Source: Apoderus coryli (Eukaryota; Arthropoda; Insecta; Coleoptera; Attelabidae). From it: a stretch of DNA of 64,000 bases. Under the pieces are notes generated by a model. That model saw only the letters and a list, made by a program, of their open reading frames with translations, had not been told where the DNA came from and searched no databases. This document shows, piece after piece, positions 1 to 11,638 of the stretch. A program made the position numbers and the translations under genes. The stretch's first letter is position 1. Each line of letters opens with the position of its first letter. The stretch spans positions 13,612,001 through 13,676,000 of the forward strand of contig OU452198.1 of NCBI GenBank assembly GCA_911728435.2, read 5' to 3'.

Positions 1-1440
1 ATTGTACCAACTAATTATCATTAGTTTTTGGTTGAAATTATTGAGGCGATGTCGATGGTTGAACCTTCGGGAAAGTTTTCGGATGACACAACCGAATTTT
101 TTTCTTTGATATTTGCTATTAGTTAGCTAAAAACAGTTTTAATAAAAGTTGTGATAAAATTTTACGTGGCGTACAAAATGTTTATTTATTTAATTTTGCA
201 AGTTATTACTAGGCCGAAACGCTTCAAGCAATTGAGCTAAATTTTAGTATATGAGTTTGGGCTAGTCCTAGGATGAACCCACTAGTTTTTGGTTGAAATC
301 GCTGTAGCCCTGTGATAGGCGTGGACACAACATTCAAATTTTCTAACGTAGGATATCCCAACCAATTCAATTATTAAAACTTCCATATAATAAATAATTG
401 TAATATTGCTTTAATCTGCAAACGTAATTTTTGACATAAAATTTAAAATATTAAAAAACGGCTGGACAGAAGAATTACAAGTTGAATCCAAAAAAATATA
501 TATAATTTATATAGGGTAGTATTTGAAATAAGGAAGTTGACACTCACTTCCGGTATAACGGGAAGTTCTAGATTCTTGAAAACATTTTAGCCGAATTGGA
601 CCCGCCGACCTAAGCACTAGACCAGATTTTCAGATTCATCCACAGTGTAGTTTCTCCATAATGGATCGAAACCCTTCCCGGTGGGACACCGTGTATAATT
701 TTAAAAATTATATTAATAAGAATGAGATTTTCACATTTCGAGTTCTTAGATCACAGATTGCTATGGTAAATAGTATATTGTGCAACGAACATGAAATGAC
801 ATATATTTCCTACGAGTATGATCGTTACAAATCACACGAATAGGAAATGGTCATTTCATGTGAGTTTCACACTATACTTTTTCTACGACTGTTTTAATGC
901 TTTGGAATAAATTTAACATAATTTTTAGGAAAATATTTGTTTTTCGAAACTTACCCCTGTTACCGTATAAGCCTAAATACGATAAATTAGAAGTATTAAA
1001 TTGACTAGGTGGTGTTAAACTATATTCACTATCACTGTTTATGTGTTTTGAAATTAGCGAAATACTTAATAATAATTATTATTAATTATAAATAACAAAA
1101 CTGTCAATTTGGTGTTTGTATTTTCGGCGTTGCTATGGTGATTTTTCATGCCCGCCCCTACTTTTGTCATTACCAGGAAATATTATTACAATGTACTACA
1201 TTTTCAAATTATGATTAAACATATTATAATAAGGGCATTTAAAGACAGTCGTAGAAAAAATATATTTAACCAACATTTTAATTAACGGCCCTGGAATATT
1301 TCAAAATTTATCAAATAAACATTTGAACAGTAGATAACTATAGAAATAGTTTACAACGAAATATAACAATTATTGCCACACACTTATATTATGTACTAAA
1401 CTAATACTTTTATGAATGAGCATAATAATTAAGATTTTGA
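1..1440. other. AT-rich region without a recognisable gene
   Basis: I see no coding region I can support. The only open frame of note (661-843, plus, 60 codons) has no recognisable motif and AT-driven composition. The stretch around 540-570 contains a CTTCCGGTATAACGGGAAG palindrome-like motif related to one in the arms of the element at 9369-11029, so part of it is probably old transposon debris. Two loosely similar segments begin near 24 and 279 and share the phrase TAGTTTTTGGTTGAAAT. Confidence 0.5.
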
Positions 1441-1479
1441 AAAATTGTTTATTTGCAATTCAATTCCAGTGGAGTACAT

Positions 1480-2420
1480 AGTTGTTTAGCTAGCTAGCGT
1501 TCGAAAATAGTCTAAAAAAAGGGTCAAAAACGAAAAAAAAAAATGTTTCCCAAATATACCAGAAAAATTGGCTAATTACGAGATAGCTTTGATATAAGAT
1601 AACCTACAAAATGCAGCATAAAATTTTTATTTACATAGAATGTAGAAATTTTTATATTTAACTAGTTGAATTGGTGTTAAAAATACACTACAAAAATTAA
1701 TGTACCATAGGCGTCCGTGAAAATTCTATAAAAGGGTCAGAAAAAAATTGTATCCGTGATAACTCAAAAACCACTTAACGGATTTTGACTACATTTGGTA
1801 CGAAAATACTACAGGATTTATAGGTGGTGATTAACATTGAGCGTAGGCAAGGAGTTTAAAAGATAGTCAAAAATTAAAAAAATCGTAGTTCTTAAACTTA
1901 TCCGAAATATTGAATAATTTTTTGTGTGTTTAATTAAATATAACCTACAATATTTAACCTAAACAATTAGACCACATTGACATTTGAAAAAGTGTAAAAT
2001 GGGGTAAAAAAGTTAGAAAAAAACGTATTTCTTAAAAATAGCAGAAATATTGACTAGTTATTTACAGCTTTGATAGAATATAAGCTATAAAATGTGTTAT
2101 AAATAACTTGTTTTCATAGGCGTTCGTAGTGTAAAAGGGGTCAAAATAAAAAATATATACTTCCTAAACTTATTCGAAATACGGAATACTTTTTCATAGT
2201 TGTGATCGAATAAAATAAAAAATGTTACATAAATGAACTGGTTCACACAGGCGTTCGATAATAGTGTAAAAAAAGGGTCAAAAACGAAAAATTGGCTAAT
2301 TATATATAGCTTTGATCTAAGATAACCTGCAACAAGCATCATAACAATTTTGTTTACATAAGCGTTCGTAAATAGTAAAAAAGGGGGCAAAATAAATTTC
2401 ATAATAAAACTAGAAAAAAA
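1480..2420. repeat. degenerate tandem array, period roughly 120-170 bp
   Basis: The units contain the recurring phrases GGCGTTCG, a run like AAAAAGGGTCAAAAA, and then 'TAGCTTTGAT...ATAACCTACAA'. Starts are visible near 1497, 1705, 1840, 1990, 2117, 2243 and 2360. The same sequence in reverse complement is found at 35878-36044 and 37685-38115, where a mariner-like element interrupts it. No coding is evident. The array is probably the non-coding repeat part of a larger mobile element that I cannot classify. Confidence 0.6.
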
Positions 2421-3780
2421 TCAACTATATTGCGTACAAGAACTTGGCCTAGAAGATCTGAAATATAAAATATGTACGTATAAATAGTGCCTCCAAAGAG
2501 AAGAAATAGGAACAAAACCCGATACTTAAAATAGCTGATGTCTAAACCAAAAAAAAATATATATAAATTTTAGATAAATCACAAAAAGGTCATAAAATTA
2601 TTACTTTACACTTAAATATGGAGAGCTATTCGTGCCTCGAGGGCAATAGTTTATTTTTCTTGGGGTGTTCGGGTCTTATACTAAACTTTTTTAAATAAAA
2701 ACAAAATCAATTTTTATTTTTGTCAAATAATTAAATAAAAGGATAACGACGTTCGTTACTAATTAGTAACTTCTTCAGGTTGAAAGAAATTTTTCTGGAA
2801 TTACATATGTACATTAGTGAAGTGCGCGAAATATTTTAACAGTGGCAACCTAATCTTCGTTTGAAATAATTAATTATCCACGACCCACAATAATAAATTA
2901 TTGGAAATTGGAAGAAAGACAAAGGTATTTTAGATAATTGAATGTGTGTTTTCTTTTGAGCAATCAGACCGGAGGAGATAAAGTAATGCAAATTTTACTT
3001 GACCAGCACTTTTTGTAAACTTGCTAAAATGGTCCCCAGTTTGTCGTACACTTCAAACAACATTTCTCTAAATTAAATTAAGTGCTTCCTCCGCTGCTGG
3101 ATATGAGATAATTAGTTGCTACTATTTCAGAGCATTACGATAAAACACATCTATTGAATTCCAGTAAATCTGTGACCGACAGAGATTAAAAAAAATATTT
3201 TGGGTGAACATAAAGTTATATTACTTCCTGTTTATCAAATAAATACAATAATTCATCTGAAACATGAATGTCATTTATACAGTATGTTCGAAAAGTCGCA
3301 TCAACAAGCCAAGAAAATAATAATATTAAGAGCATTTCCGATAAAAAAATGACAAAAGTTAATACAAATTCACTAATGATATACCGATAGGTCAAAAATG
3401 GCTTTATGAATCAATACGACACTTGGTGATATGTTGGCATCCTTGCAATGACATCTGATCAGCTGGTTAATCACTCGCTAACGAATATGAATTTCTGCAA
3501 CTCAGGTATATCTGTTGTGAACCCTAAAATGGCTAAACAGACCGATCCTCGAGCCAGAAATTTTGTTACAAAACTGACACACCCAATCACCACCTGTTGT
3601 CGATACGCTGCCCCATCGATGCGTTCTCTTTCTTTTCGATGCTGTCTCCTCACATCCTCATGTCGTCGACGATGCTCCTCAAAAACTTGATGTCCCTCGT
3701 AAATGATACCCCTCATATTTTTTATTCATATAAAATTTGATACAGTAAGCAAAAACAAATAGTTAAGTATCTGCTGAGAA
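2421..3780. other. no assignable gene; unexplained GC-richer patch at 3440-3720
   Basis: Most of this stretch is AT-rich and featureless apart from the hammerhead-like hairpin at 2748-2778. The patch at 3440-3720 is open on both strands (about 80 codons each) and has more CpG than its surroundings. The minus reading is very rich in Arg, Glu and His. I do not recognise either reading, and splice sites around it are weak. It could be a transposon relic or a piece of a host exon. Confidence 0.35.
2748..2778 (-). ncRNA. degenerate hammerhead-ribozyme-like motif
   Basis: Read on the minus strand, it has CUGAAGA, one extra A, a perfect 16-nt hairpin (GUUACUAAUUAGUAAC), and then GAACGUC. The second core is one A short of the expected GAAACGUC seen at 16089-16096. 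It therefore looks like a decayed relative of the motifs at 16064 and 63653. Confidence 0.4.
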
Positions 3781-3784
3781 TTTT

Positions 3785-5287
3785 TTTTAGATTTGTCTTC
3801 AAACGTAGTCTATTAGCCACAGATTGTTAACAATGAAACTGTTGACTGTTTGAATTACTTAAATGTTCAGTTTACAAGTCTTCAGAAATTCAGTAATTAA
3901 ATCATATAGGTTGTTTTCGTATTGTTAATAAGTAATTGTACTATATTTGTAGATAATTCAAATCCCTCAGCAACTAGTTTTTCAATGAAGCAGGGTGCAA
4001 AATTTCTGTGATTAAGATCACCCACTGTGTTTCCACAGTCGCAATAAGGAGTTTCTTTTATTCCTATTTTCTTTAGACGTTCGGGAAAACAACCGTGATT
4101 CACCTTTAATCTAGTAACTGTTGACTTTAATCTAGTAACTGTTGACGAATAGCTCCTATTATATATCTTTTTTAGATGGTAAACTAGGGTGTATTTTAAA
4201 ATAGGGATTATTTGAAGATCTCGAGTGGTCTTTCCAAAGTTTTTCCCAGGCTATGAAAATGTTATTTTTAAAATATTGTATAACACCGTTATATATAAAA
4301 ACTTTTGATGTATTGTCAAAGTTGCAGGCAGATTTTGCAGCTTTGTCTACAGTCTCATTACCTGTGACACCAACATGCCCTTTGGACCAAACAAAACTTA
4401 CTTTGCCATGCTTAATTAATTCGCAAAGAATTGCCCTAATATTAACGATTAATGCATTGCATGCATATAATATTTAGACGCTGATGCTTGAATGTACTTC
4501 AGAAAAGAGAGTGGTTTTTAGCCCAATAAAGTGCTGATTCAATAGCCGTCGCTTCTGCGGTAAAAACAGAACTTACATCAGGCAAACGATATCACTCCAT
4601 GTGAGTGAATTCGGGAACGAAAAAGGCGCAACCTACGCGTCCCTCAAGCTTCGAAGCGTCGGTGTAAATATGTACTGCCTTTTTATCAGGATGTAACTAT
4701 CTGTGTATAGGAGGTATATTACTGGAAAACTAGACGTGATTATTTGTATTTTTTCACTAAATATAGGAAACTTCTCTAGTTTCTGTATGTCATTTGAAAA
4801 AGAGCTGACATTTGTGAAAGCTGAAACGAGTGGAGGTGTTTTTTTAAATTGCCAAAATTTTTCAATAAGGACGCTATTAGACAGAGTTGCTATTGATTTG
4901 TATAGTTTTGTGTTGTAATAATTTATTTTAATGATCATTTTTTCTCCTAAAAATTTTCTTCTACGTTCAAGAGGAGGTTCCTGTGCCTGAGCCAATATTG
5001 CACGAGTTGGAGAAGATTTCATTGCCCCTATGGCACTTCGTATTGCACTGTATTGTATTCGCTCTATTTTTTTTTTAAATTAGTAGTGCTGGCACCACCA
5101 TAAAAAATACTTCATAATCAATTATTGAGCGAATGTATGATTTGTAAAAGATGAGAGCCTATTTTGGATCGGCACCCCACTTTATTTTGGTTATATATCT
5201 CAGCATGTTAAGACCTTTTTCGCATTTACATACCTGGTTAATGTGTTTAGTCCACAATAATTTAGAATCTAGGGTGATTCCCAAGTA
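3785..5287 (-). pseudogene. I/R1-type LINE: end of RT, RNase H domain and 3' tail
   Basis: Reading down the minus strand from 5287, a broken frame resembles the C-terminal part of a non-LTR reverse transcriptase, with LGITLDSKLLW followed by RSAIGAMKSSPT. An RNase H domain follows: IYTDAS lies near 4665 and an acidic FTAEATAIES segment near 4550. GVTGNETVDKAAKSA lies near 4350 and supplies the late Asp. A Cys/His-rich tail (YCDCGNTVGDLNH) is at about 4005-4045. LINEs of the I group carry RNase H in this position. Stops and frameshifts make the copy dead. An A-rich 3' end is near 3785. The upstream RT part is displaced to 6898-7086 by a younger LINE insertion. The clade is an inference from domain order. 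Confidence 0.7.
4105..4146. repeat. perfect 21-bp tandem duplication
   Basis: Two adjacent identical 21-bp units (4105-4125 and 4126-4146), each beginning TTTAATCTAG and ending CTGTTGAC, lie just beyond the Cys/His tail of the RNase H LINE relic. This is a local slippage or repair duplication inside dead coding sequence. Confidence 0.9.
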
Positions 5288-5294
5288 ATTATAT
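5288..5294. repeat. target-site duplication (left copy), ATTATAT
   Basis: The identical ATTATAT occurs at 6891-6897. The pair brackets the LINE at 5295-6890 and marks its insertion into the older I/R1-type LINE. Confidence 0.75.
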
Positions 5295-6890
5295 AATAAT
5301 AATAATTGCTTTATTGCTCAACAGAAAATCCATTTACAGAGCAATCTTACAAAATTACTTAATATTAATAACAACAATACAAATAAACCGAAACAGAAAG
5401 AAAGAAACATCATACATTCAACTTAAAAGTTCATTCAAAACAGTACTTAAGTGATCAAAAAAAATATCACTCTCATCGCTTATAAAGTTATATATCTGAC
5501 ACATTGTGTAGACAGGCGACTTCATCAACAAATTGGTCCTAGGTCGGTCGTTATAAAATAAATTAGAAGATCTAGAATTTTGCCTTGGTACCAAAAAAAT
5601 ACAACTTTTGCAAGAGTTCAGCCCAATCAATCTTACTATGCAATATATTAAAAAGGAATTTTTCGTCTTAATTCTAAACTTTGTATTTGACATCTTTTTA
5701 ACAAGATGTCACACTCAATTCCTCTTTCTGGATATGATCCATCAGTTTTGAAACATAAGTATTTTAAGAACTTACGCTGAACTCTCTCAACAGAAACATT
5801 GTAACAGTTATAATATGGAAACCATATTAAAGAGCAGTATTCCAGCTTTGACCTGACATAAGCATAGTATAAGGTGTTTATTGTATCCATATTCTCAAAA
5901 GATCTGGAATTTCTCACAATGTAGCCATAAGACCTAGATGCACTCAGTATTATGTTATTTATATGTATATCGAACGAAAGAACCTTATCAAAGGTCACAC
6001 CAAGATCCTTAATGGACTCAGGACGATTTAAAATCGTCTCACCAATGGTATAATCGAAATGAATGGCTGATTTTTTTCTGGTATATGACATAACTTTACA
6101 CTTGGAAGAGTTCAAGTTCAGTTTGTTTTCCTCACACCAGCATTGAACCAAATCCATATCACGCTGCAAACGATTACAATCGTCAAGATTATTAACGGAA
6201 TTAAATATTTTCATATCGTCCGCAAAGAGCATTCTCTGAACAATAATGGGCCCAGATTCGACCCTTGTGGAACACCAGATGACATATGGTATCTTGAGAA
6301 TTTATATCCATTATGGAGAACATATTGGGATCTATTAGTAATATAGGAATGGATTAGCGAAACAGATCCAGCTCCAAGCCCAAACACAGTAAGCTTGTTC
6401 AACCGAACCACGTGATTTATTCTGTCAAATGCTTTGGCAAAGTCCGTGTAAATCACATCGACCTGCCCTCCTCCATCAACAGTTTCTGAAGTAAATTGTG
6501 TAAACACAGACAGATCAGTAAGCGTGGACCTGCCTCCGATAAAACCGTGTTGATTTATTGATAAATTGGGCTTTGTCACTCTATAAATCCTCTGATATAA
6601 AATAATTTCAAACAGCTTTGAGAAATTTGATAATATGGATATAGGTCTATAATTACAAATACAAGCCCTGTCATCGCTCTTAAAAATCGGACATACCTTC
6701 GCAACCTTCCAATCCTGTGGAAAACACAAGTCCTGCAAATCAAATTAAAAATTTTAGATAGGGGAGTGGAAAGGACAGTTATTGTATCCTTTACAAAAAA
6801 AGAGGGTATTTCATCCGGGCCGGAAGTAAACTTATTTTTCAATTTTCGGGCAGCCGAAAAAATCTCCTCCTCAGAAATATCATATAAGAG
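5295..6890 (-). mobile_element. 5'-truncated non-LTR retrotransposon with (ATT)n tail, copy 1
   Basis: The element lies on the minus strand. Its 3' end at the low coordinate reads GAGCAATAAAGCAATTATTATT, i.e. an AATAAA signal followed by an ATT microsatellite instead of poly(A). Its 5' end is a truncation inside the RT linker. It is closely similar to the copy at 23736-25680 and distantly related to 46444-47935. Matching ATTATAT repeats on both sides and the interrupted frame of the host LINE prove it is an insertion. Confidence 0.85.
5648..6738 (-). pseudogene. non-LTR reverse transcriptase, broken (copy 1)
   Basis: Minus-strand RT core. In order: NYRPISIL near 6655, GFIGGRSTLTD near 6540, the catalytic-palm block DFAKAFDRINH near 6440, SGVPQGSNLGPLLF near 6270, and FADDM (catalytic Asp pair) near 6220. 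The thumb continues to about 5648. The segment normally found between GPLLF and FADD has been lost and the frame shifts there, giving two open pieces (6211-6738 and 5648-6232). Further upstream, to 6890, the frame also encodes the KNKFTSGPDEIPSFFVK block typical of jockey-group LINEs. No endonuclease domain remains. It is not functional. Confidence 0.8.
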
Positions 6891-6897
6891 ATTATAT
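6891..6897. repeat. target-site duplication (right copy), ATTATAT
   Basis: This is the partner of 5288-5294, adjoining the truncated 5' end of the minus-strand LINE. Confidence 0.75.
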
Positions 6898-7086
6898 GCG
6901 TCAACTACAGGAAAACAGAGTCCGTTTAATGTGTTATGCTTTTTAAGTCTGTGCCTTGTGAAGGACATAACTTTTGATTTTTCAGTATACATTGCAAATC
7001 CCTGCTCCTGCAACCATGGTATCAAACAATATACTGCATATTTTAAATTTTTTATACACTGCTCATATGGATAGTATATATACAAA
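6898..7086 (-). pseudogene. displaced RT fragment of the I/R1-type LINE
   Basis: A minus-strand fragment reading IPWLQEQGFAMYTEKSKVMS followed by FTRHRLKKHN matches the segment after the YADD motif in I/R1-group LINE reverse transcriptases. Its natural continuation is at 5287, on the other side of the inserted LINE. The fragment is cut at about 7086, where a DNA-transposon arm begins. Confidence 0.7.
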
Positions 7087-7129
7087 TGTCAAGAGAAAAA
7101 CAAAATAACAAAGACTATAGTAAATATTT

Positions 7130-7297
7130 TACATATAAATGCGAACATTAGAACCAGAGTTATTGAGAAAAACATTGACACCCTGTACATCGGACATGGA
7201 GCCATAAAATGGAAAACGGCATAAGAAAAGTGCAATAATTCTTTTTGCTCAAGAAATCTGTGGTTAATCGATTGACTCATTTTTTTGGGACACCCTG
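7130..7297 (-). mobile_element. solo right arm of the 49797-52208 transposon family
   Basis: The segment ends GGGACACCCTG|TA and contains phrases such as GAAATCTGTGGTTAA and ACATGGAGCCATAAAATGGA. These match the right arm at 52070-52208 with scattered differences. No partner arm is nearby, so this is a truncated copy. Confidence 0.65.
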
Positions 7298-7299
7298 TA

Positions 7300-7890
7300 G
7301 TTAAATCTCCGTGTAAGGCATTTTATTTGGCACTCTCTAGATAGTGATTTTGGATTTAGGAACCCCACATCTTACTGCTGCACTTAGCAAGTACCAATCA
7401 CTCGAAAGTTAATGTCTCAGTAATTCTTCTCCATCAATCATTAATAGAAAGCTCACTAGCATCATCAAAGCTTTTATTCAAAAATTTCATAGACTTGAAC
7501 TGATCTACCTCTTGGAATAAACTTTCGACTCGTATTAATATTGTATAAATAAGTACTAATAAATAATTTAATTATGTTAAAAAATGGGTCATACAAATTT
7601 CATAAAATAACTTTATAAATGTAGATATAATTTATATTTCTCAAGAAATAAACGGCAGTAAAGGAAAATAAATTAAGTAAGTATAAGGATGTCATGAGAA
7701 AGGTCAAATAACTCGAAAAATGTTTCTATCGTAATTTGATGCACATTTTCAATGGTATATTAAAGAAGGCGTAAAAACGATAATAAAGACTTAAAACATA
7801 TGCTAAACACTTGGCAAATATTCGTTAATTTATCACATATACTTACGTATTGCGTGTAACTAATGTAAATGTTTTAAATATTTAGTGTAG
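7300..7890. other. no gene seen
   Basis: AT-rich intergenic or intronic DNA between two transposon ends. I see no supported coding region, RNA or repeat. Confidence 0.5.
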
Positions 7891-7896
7891 CATATA

Positions 7897-9364
7897 CAGG
7901 GTGGTCCATTAGTGTGTGGACGGAAGATATCTCAAGAGCTATACGCGATAGACAAAAAAATTGTTTACAAAACTTTTAGGCACTGAAGAGATGTACAACC
8001 CAATAAGGTTTTCAATTATACAGGGTAGCTCACGAACGCGCAACAGACCAAAGTTGCCTTTTCTTAATGCGACACCCTCTATTTTTTCACATAAATAAAT
8101 GCCGCTCTAAAAGACAAGAAAAATGACATAAGGGTTGATATGCCTAGGTCTAGTAGTTTTTGAAATATTTGTAAATAAGAGTTAATTTTGACATAAATTT
8201 AAGGCGTTGCCGTTGTGGTTACTACAGAAACCAAAAACAGATCAATTTTTCGAGTCAGGTCCATTTGAATTCCCTGCTTTTCTCCATTTTACTGCATTTT
8301 ATTGACGTCTGATTTGTAATTTTTCAGAGTGGTTACATTTTATAAATTGTATTTTTATGGAGAAATGTTAAATAGGACACCCTGTAAATCTGCTTAAAAT
8401 CGAGACATATCTTTCCTAAACTTTTTATTCATATCATATTTCATGAGCTTAAGCTTTTCATCAAAAAAAGAAAAAATTGCCAACAATGTCGCAACTTTTT
8501 GTCATTTTAATTATTTTTTTTTTATTTACAAACAAAAAAGTTAAATTACAGCTTTATTTTCGTAATTTACAAATAGACAATTTTAGTTTACATATAGAAT
8601 AAAATCTATGCTTAAATTAAATACAAAATTGCTATTTATTTTGATAACAACTAAACGAGTACACACGAAGTAACTTTCCCTGGAAGATGGATAAGGCGTA
8701 TAGAAAAGCAACAAATTGGACAGCCCGATCCCCCGATCTAGCGCCTTTCGACTTTTTTCTATGAATACCCCCATAAAAAAAAAATAAATACTTTACCGTG
8801 AGCCACCAACTACCGTAGAAGAGACATAAAAATTAGAATATGAAATGCTTTTGCATCCATTACCCCCCAAATTCTCTAAACAAGCTAGAAATTTTGTTAT
8901 GAAGACTGCAGAAGTGACATTTTGAGCATTTATTAAAATAAATGTTCTAGCACTTAGATTTTTTATAGTTCAGTTGAAGTTAGTTCGTGTGCGTACTTGC
9001 TTAGTTATCAAAAGAAATAGGTATTTTTGTATTTTATTCTATTTACACATAAATTCGAAAAAACAAAACCATTTTGTCACAATTATCCCTTATTTACAAA
9101 TATTTCAAAAACTACTGGACCTTGGCATATCAACCATTATGACAATTTTCTTGTCTGCATTTATTTATCTTAAAATATACAGGGTGTCGCATTAAGAAAA
9201 AGCAAGCTGCTGCGCGTTTGTGAAAAACCCTGTATAATTGAAACATTTTTGACTTGTGCATATCTTCAGTGCCTAAAAGTTTTGTAAAGAATTTTTTTGT
9301 CTATTCTATCGCTTATAGGTAGTACTTGAGATATCTTCCGCCCATAGACTAAATGGACACCCTA
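7897..9364. mobile_element. long-armed mariner-like transposon, decayed
   Basis: It starts after a TA with CAGGGTGGTCC and ends in a matching inverted sequence. The arms are about 150 bp or more: GGAAGATATCTCAAGAGC on the left mirrors the right-arm region at 9310-9345. A second internal CAGGGT-type end occurs in each arm (about 8020 and 9180), so it is either composite or has subterminal repeats. It directly abuts the next element at 9369. The only coding left is the transposase scrap at 8680-8764. Confidence 0.75.
8680..8764 (+). pseudogene. transposase C-terminal scrap (DDxD type)
   Basis: The plus strand reads WTARSPDLAPFDFFL at 8717-8761, the block that carries the third catalytic Asp in mariner-like and DD41D-like transposases (consensus SPDLxPxDFFLWG). 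A stop replaces the Trp. A frameshift separates it from the GRW.R segment just upstream, and only traces of the tail follow. It is the decayed coding core of the element at 7897-9364. Confidence 0.65.
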
Positions 9365-9368
9365 TATA

Positions 9369-11029
9369 CAGGGTGTCCTACGGTGGCAACCCATTAGATT
9401 ATTTCAGAAACTACTTCGAATTGAATTTTGAAAATTTCAGTGTCTATATTGTCAAGTATGCTCTACTCAAATTATATAATAGCAACGGCATAGCACTTCC
9501 GGTTATACCGGAAGTTGATGGCAACTTTGTTATTTTAAATGGAACACCCTATATATTATTACATTTTTGGATTCTAAATAAGATTTCAGACATATTTTAT
9601 GTATCATGTCCTATACCTAACGTCAGTCGTTTTTGACTTATATCAAGATTTATGTCAAAATTGACAGTTTAGGGCTCCATAAGAATTCCGTTTTTTCCTT
9701 GTAAATCAGTATTTAATAATTATTTTGCAGGTATTTTCTTATCAGGTGGGATCTTCTATTTCGAATTGACAAGACATTTTCTGATTAGTTTATACAGGGT
9801 GGTCAAAAAATTATATTGAAAACGGTTCAAGAAAAACAGTTGAATGTCAATTTTTTTCAAATGGAATGGGTATATTATTATTATTTTATCTTCCTTAGCA
9901 TTAAAAAATAATGCAATTTTGTAATAGGTTATCATTTTCTAAAATGCATAGTTTTCGAAATATCGTCATTTTAAATTTTTCTGCGTTGTCTCTCTGGAAG
10001 CTAGCTAATTAATTTAGTTAGCCATGAAATTATTGTCATTTTAACTTCAAACTAAACGTCAAATGACTAGAAATGTGTGTCTTTCACCATACAAAAAACG
10101 TTCACACTAAATTTATTTTGAAAATTTCATTCACGAATAGCATGCGGATTCTCGGAAGCCGAAAAATGACTATTTTATCTATTAACGATTCCATCTCTCG
10201 AAAATTTCGACTCATCTGTCCAAATCACTTTTTGCAGAAACCCAGAATCTTCTTGTGTTCGTGTTAAAATAGTTTCGCAGAACCGTACACGTCGTTCGGC
10301 ATCACCTGCTTCCAGAGCACAAAGATATTTGAATTTAAATGGATGTAAACCACTACTTTTTAAAATTTTTTGGACAGAGGATTTTGAAATTCCTAGATCT
10401 TGTTCAGCAGCACGTATATCATTATTTTCATGGCTAACTAAATTAATTAGCTATCTTCCAGAGAGACAACGGTAGGCGCTGCAGAAAAATTTCAAATGAC
10501 GATATTTCGAAAACTATGCATTTTAGAAAATGATAACCTATTACAAAATTGCATTATTTTTTAATGCTAAGGAAGATAAAATAATAATAATATACCCATT
10601 CCATATAAACTAATCAGAAAATGTCTTGTCAATTCGAAAAAGAAGATCCCACCTGATAAGAAAATAGCTGCAAAATAATTATTAAATACTGAGTTACAAG
10701 GAAAAAACGGAATTCTTATGGAGCCGTAAACTGTCAATTTTGACATAAATCTTGATATAAGTCAAAAACGACTAACGTTAGGTATAGGACATGATACATA
10801 AAATATGTCTGAAATCTTATTTAGAATCCAAAAATGTAATAATATATAGGGTGTTCCATTTAAAATAACAAAGTTGCCATCAACTTCCGGTATAACCGGA
10901 AGTGCTATGCCGTTGCTATTATATAATTTGAGTAGAGCATACTTGACAATATAGACACTGGAATTTTCAAAATTCAATTCGAACTAGTTTCTGAAATAAT
11001 CTAATGGGTTGCCACCGTAGGACACCCTG
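9369..11029. mobile_element. long-armed transposon with transposase remnant
   Basis: Both ends are TA followed by CAGGGTGTCCTACGGTGG in inverted orientation (9369 onward, and ending at 11029). The arms match for about 420 bp and include an ACTTCCGGTTATACCGGAAG palindrome. A further TACAGGGTGGTC end inside the left arm at about 9794 has no partner in the right arm, which suggests an older nested element whose right end was lost. The interior encodes a minus-strand transposase fragment. Confidence 0.8.
10170..10440 (-). pseudogene. transposase fragment (DUF4817/DD41-like)
   Basis: The minus strand from about 10440 reads an HTH-like stretch (AEQDLGISKSSVQKILKSSG), a linker with HPFKFKYLCALEAGD, and a conserved ERRVRFCETIL block. 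It then reaches VIWTDESKFSRDG, which carries the first catalytic Asp. It stops soon after, so the second and third catalytic residues are absent. The order matches the IS630/Tc1/mariner-type transposases that are abundant in insects. It is a dead internal-deletion copy. Confidence 0.7.
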
Positions 11030-11638
11030 TATACCAGTAGATATACATATTTATTTATTATCCAAACAGCAAAGCCAACTAATTATTAATAGAGGAGGAA
11101 GTAATACAAATACAAGTTTGAGTACAAAATACCCATAATAACCACAATAAAACTGTCATAAAATACAATACGTTTTAAATAACCGCACAGTCAGTATACA
11201 AGGTGTTTCTAAAATAGGTGGTCAAAATTTGTGAGCGAATTGACGTCTAATCATGAAAAAAACCTAAATTGTAATTTTTCGAAAAGTCCTTATTTACAAA
11301 GATACAGGGTGTCAAAGATGACTGCCTGAGGACGATTTTTTAAAAATATTTTCGAAACGAGTAAACATGAATTAATCAAATGTTTAGTCACCTAGTTAAA
11401 TGTCATAAACTGACATGACATTGTATAAAAAAGGAGGACCATAAGCGGGTAAACGGGGGGACCCTTGCCTTAATTATAATTTAACTTCTTTTTCTTATGA
11501 CTTTTATTCCATTTGTGTCAAAAATGTGATAAAATGAAGTTTTCTACATAAAAAAGGCATACTTGTTTTTTCTCGAGAAACTTAAGGTTTTCGAGAAATT
11601 CGAGTTTGAAAATTTTAGGACAAAACTGGTCCTTAGTA

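Noticed and set aside
661..843. 60-codon plus-strand open frame
   Set aside because: AT-driven composition, no motif, no splice or promoter context, and near repeat debris.
2097..2402. 101-codon minus-strand frame rich in Phe and hydrophobic residues
   Set aside because: It lies entirely within the degenerate tandem repeat and reads through several units; no sign of selection.
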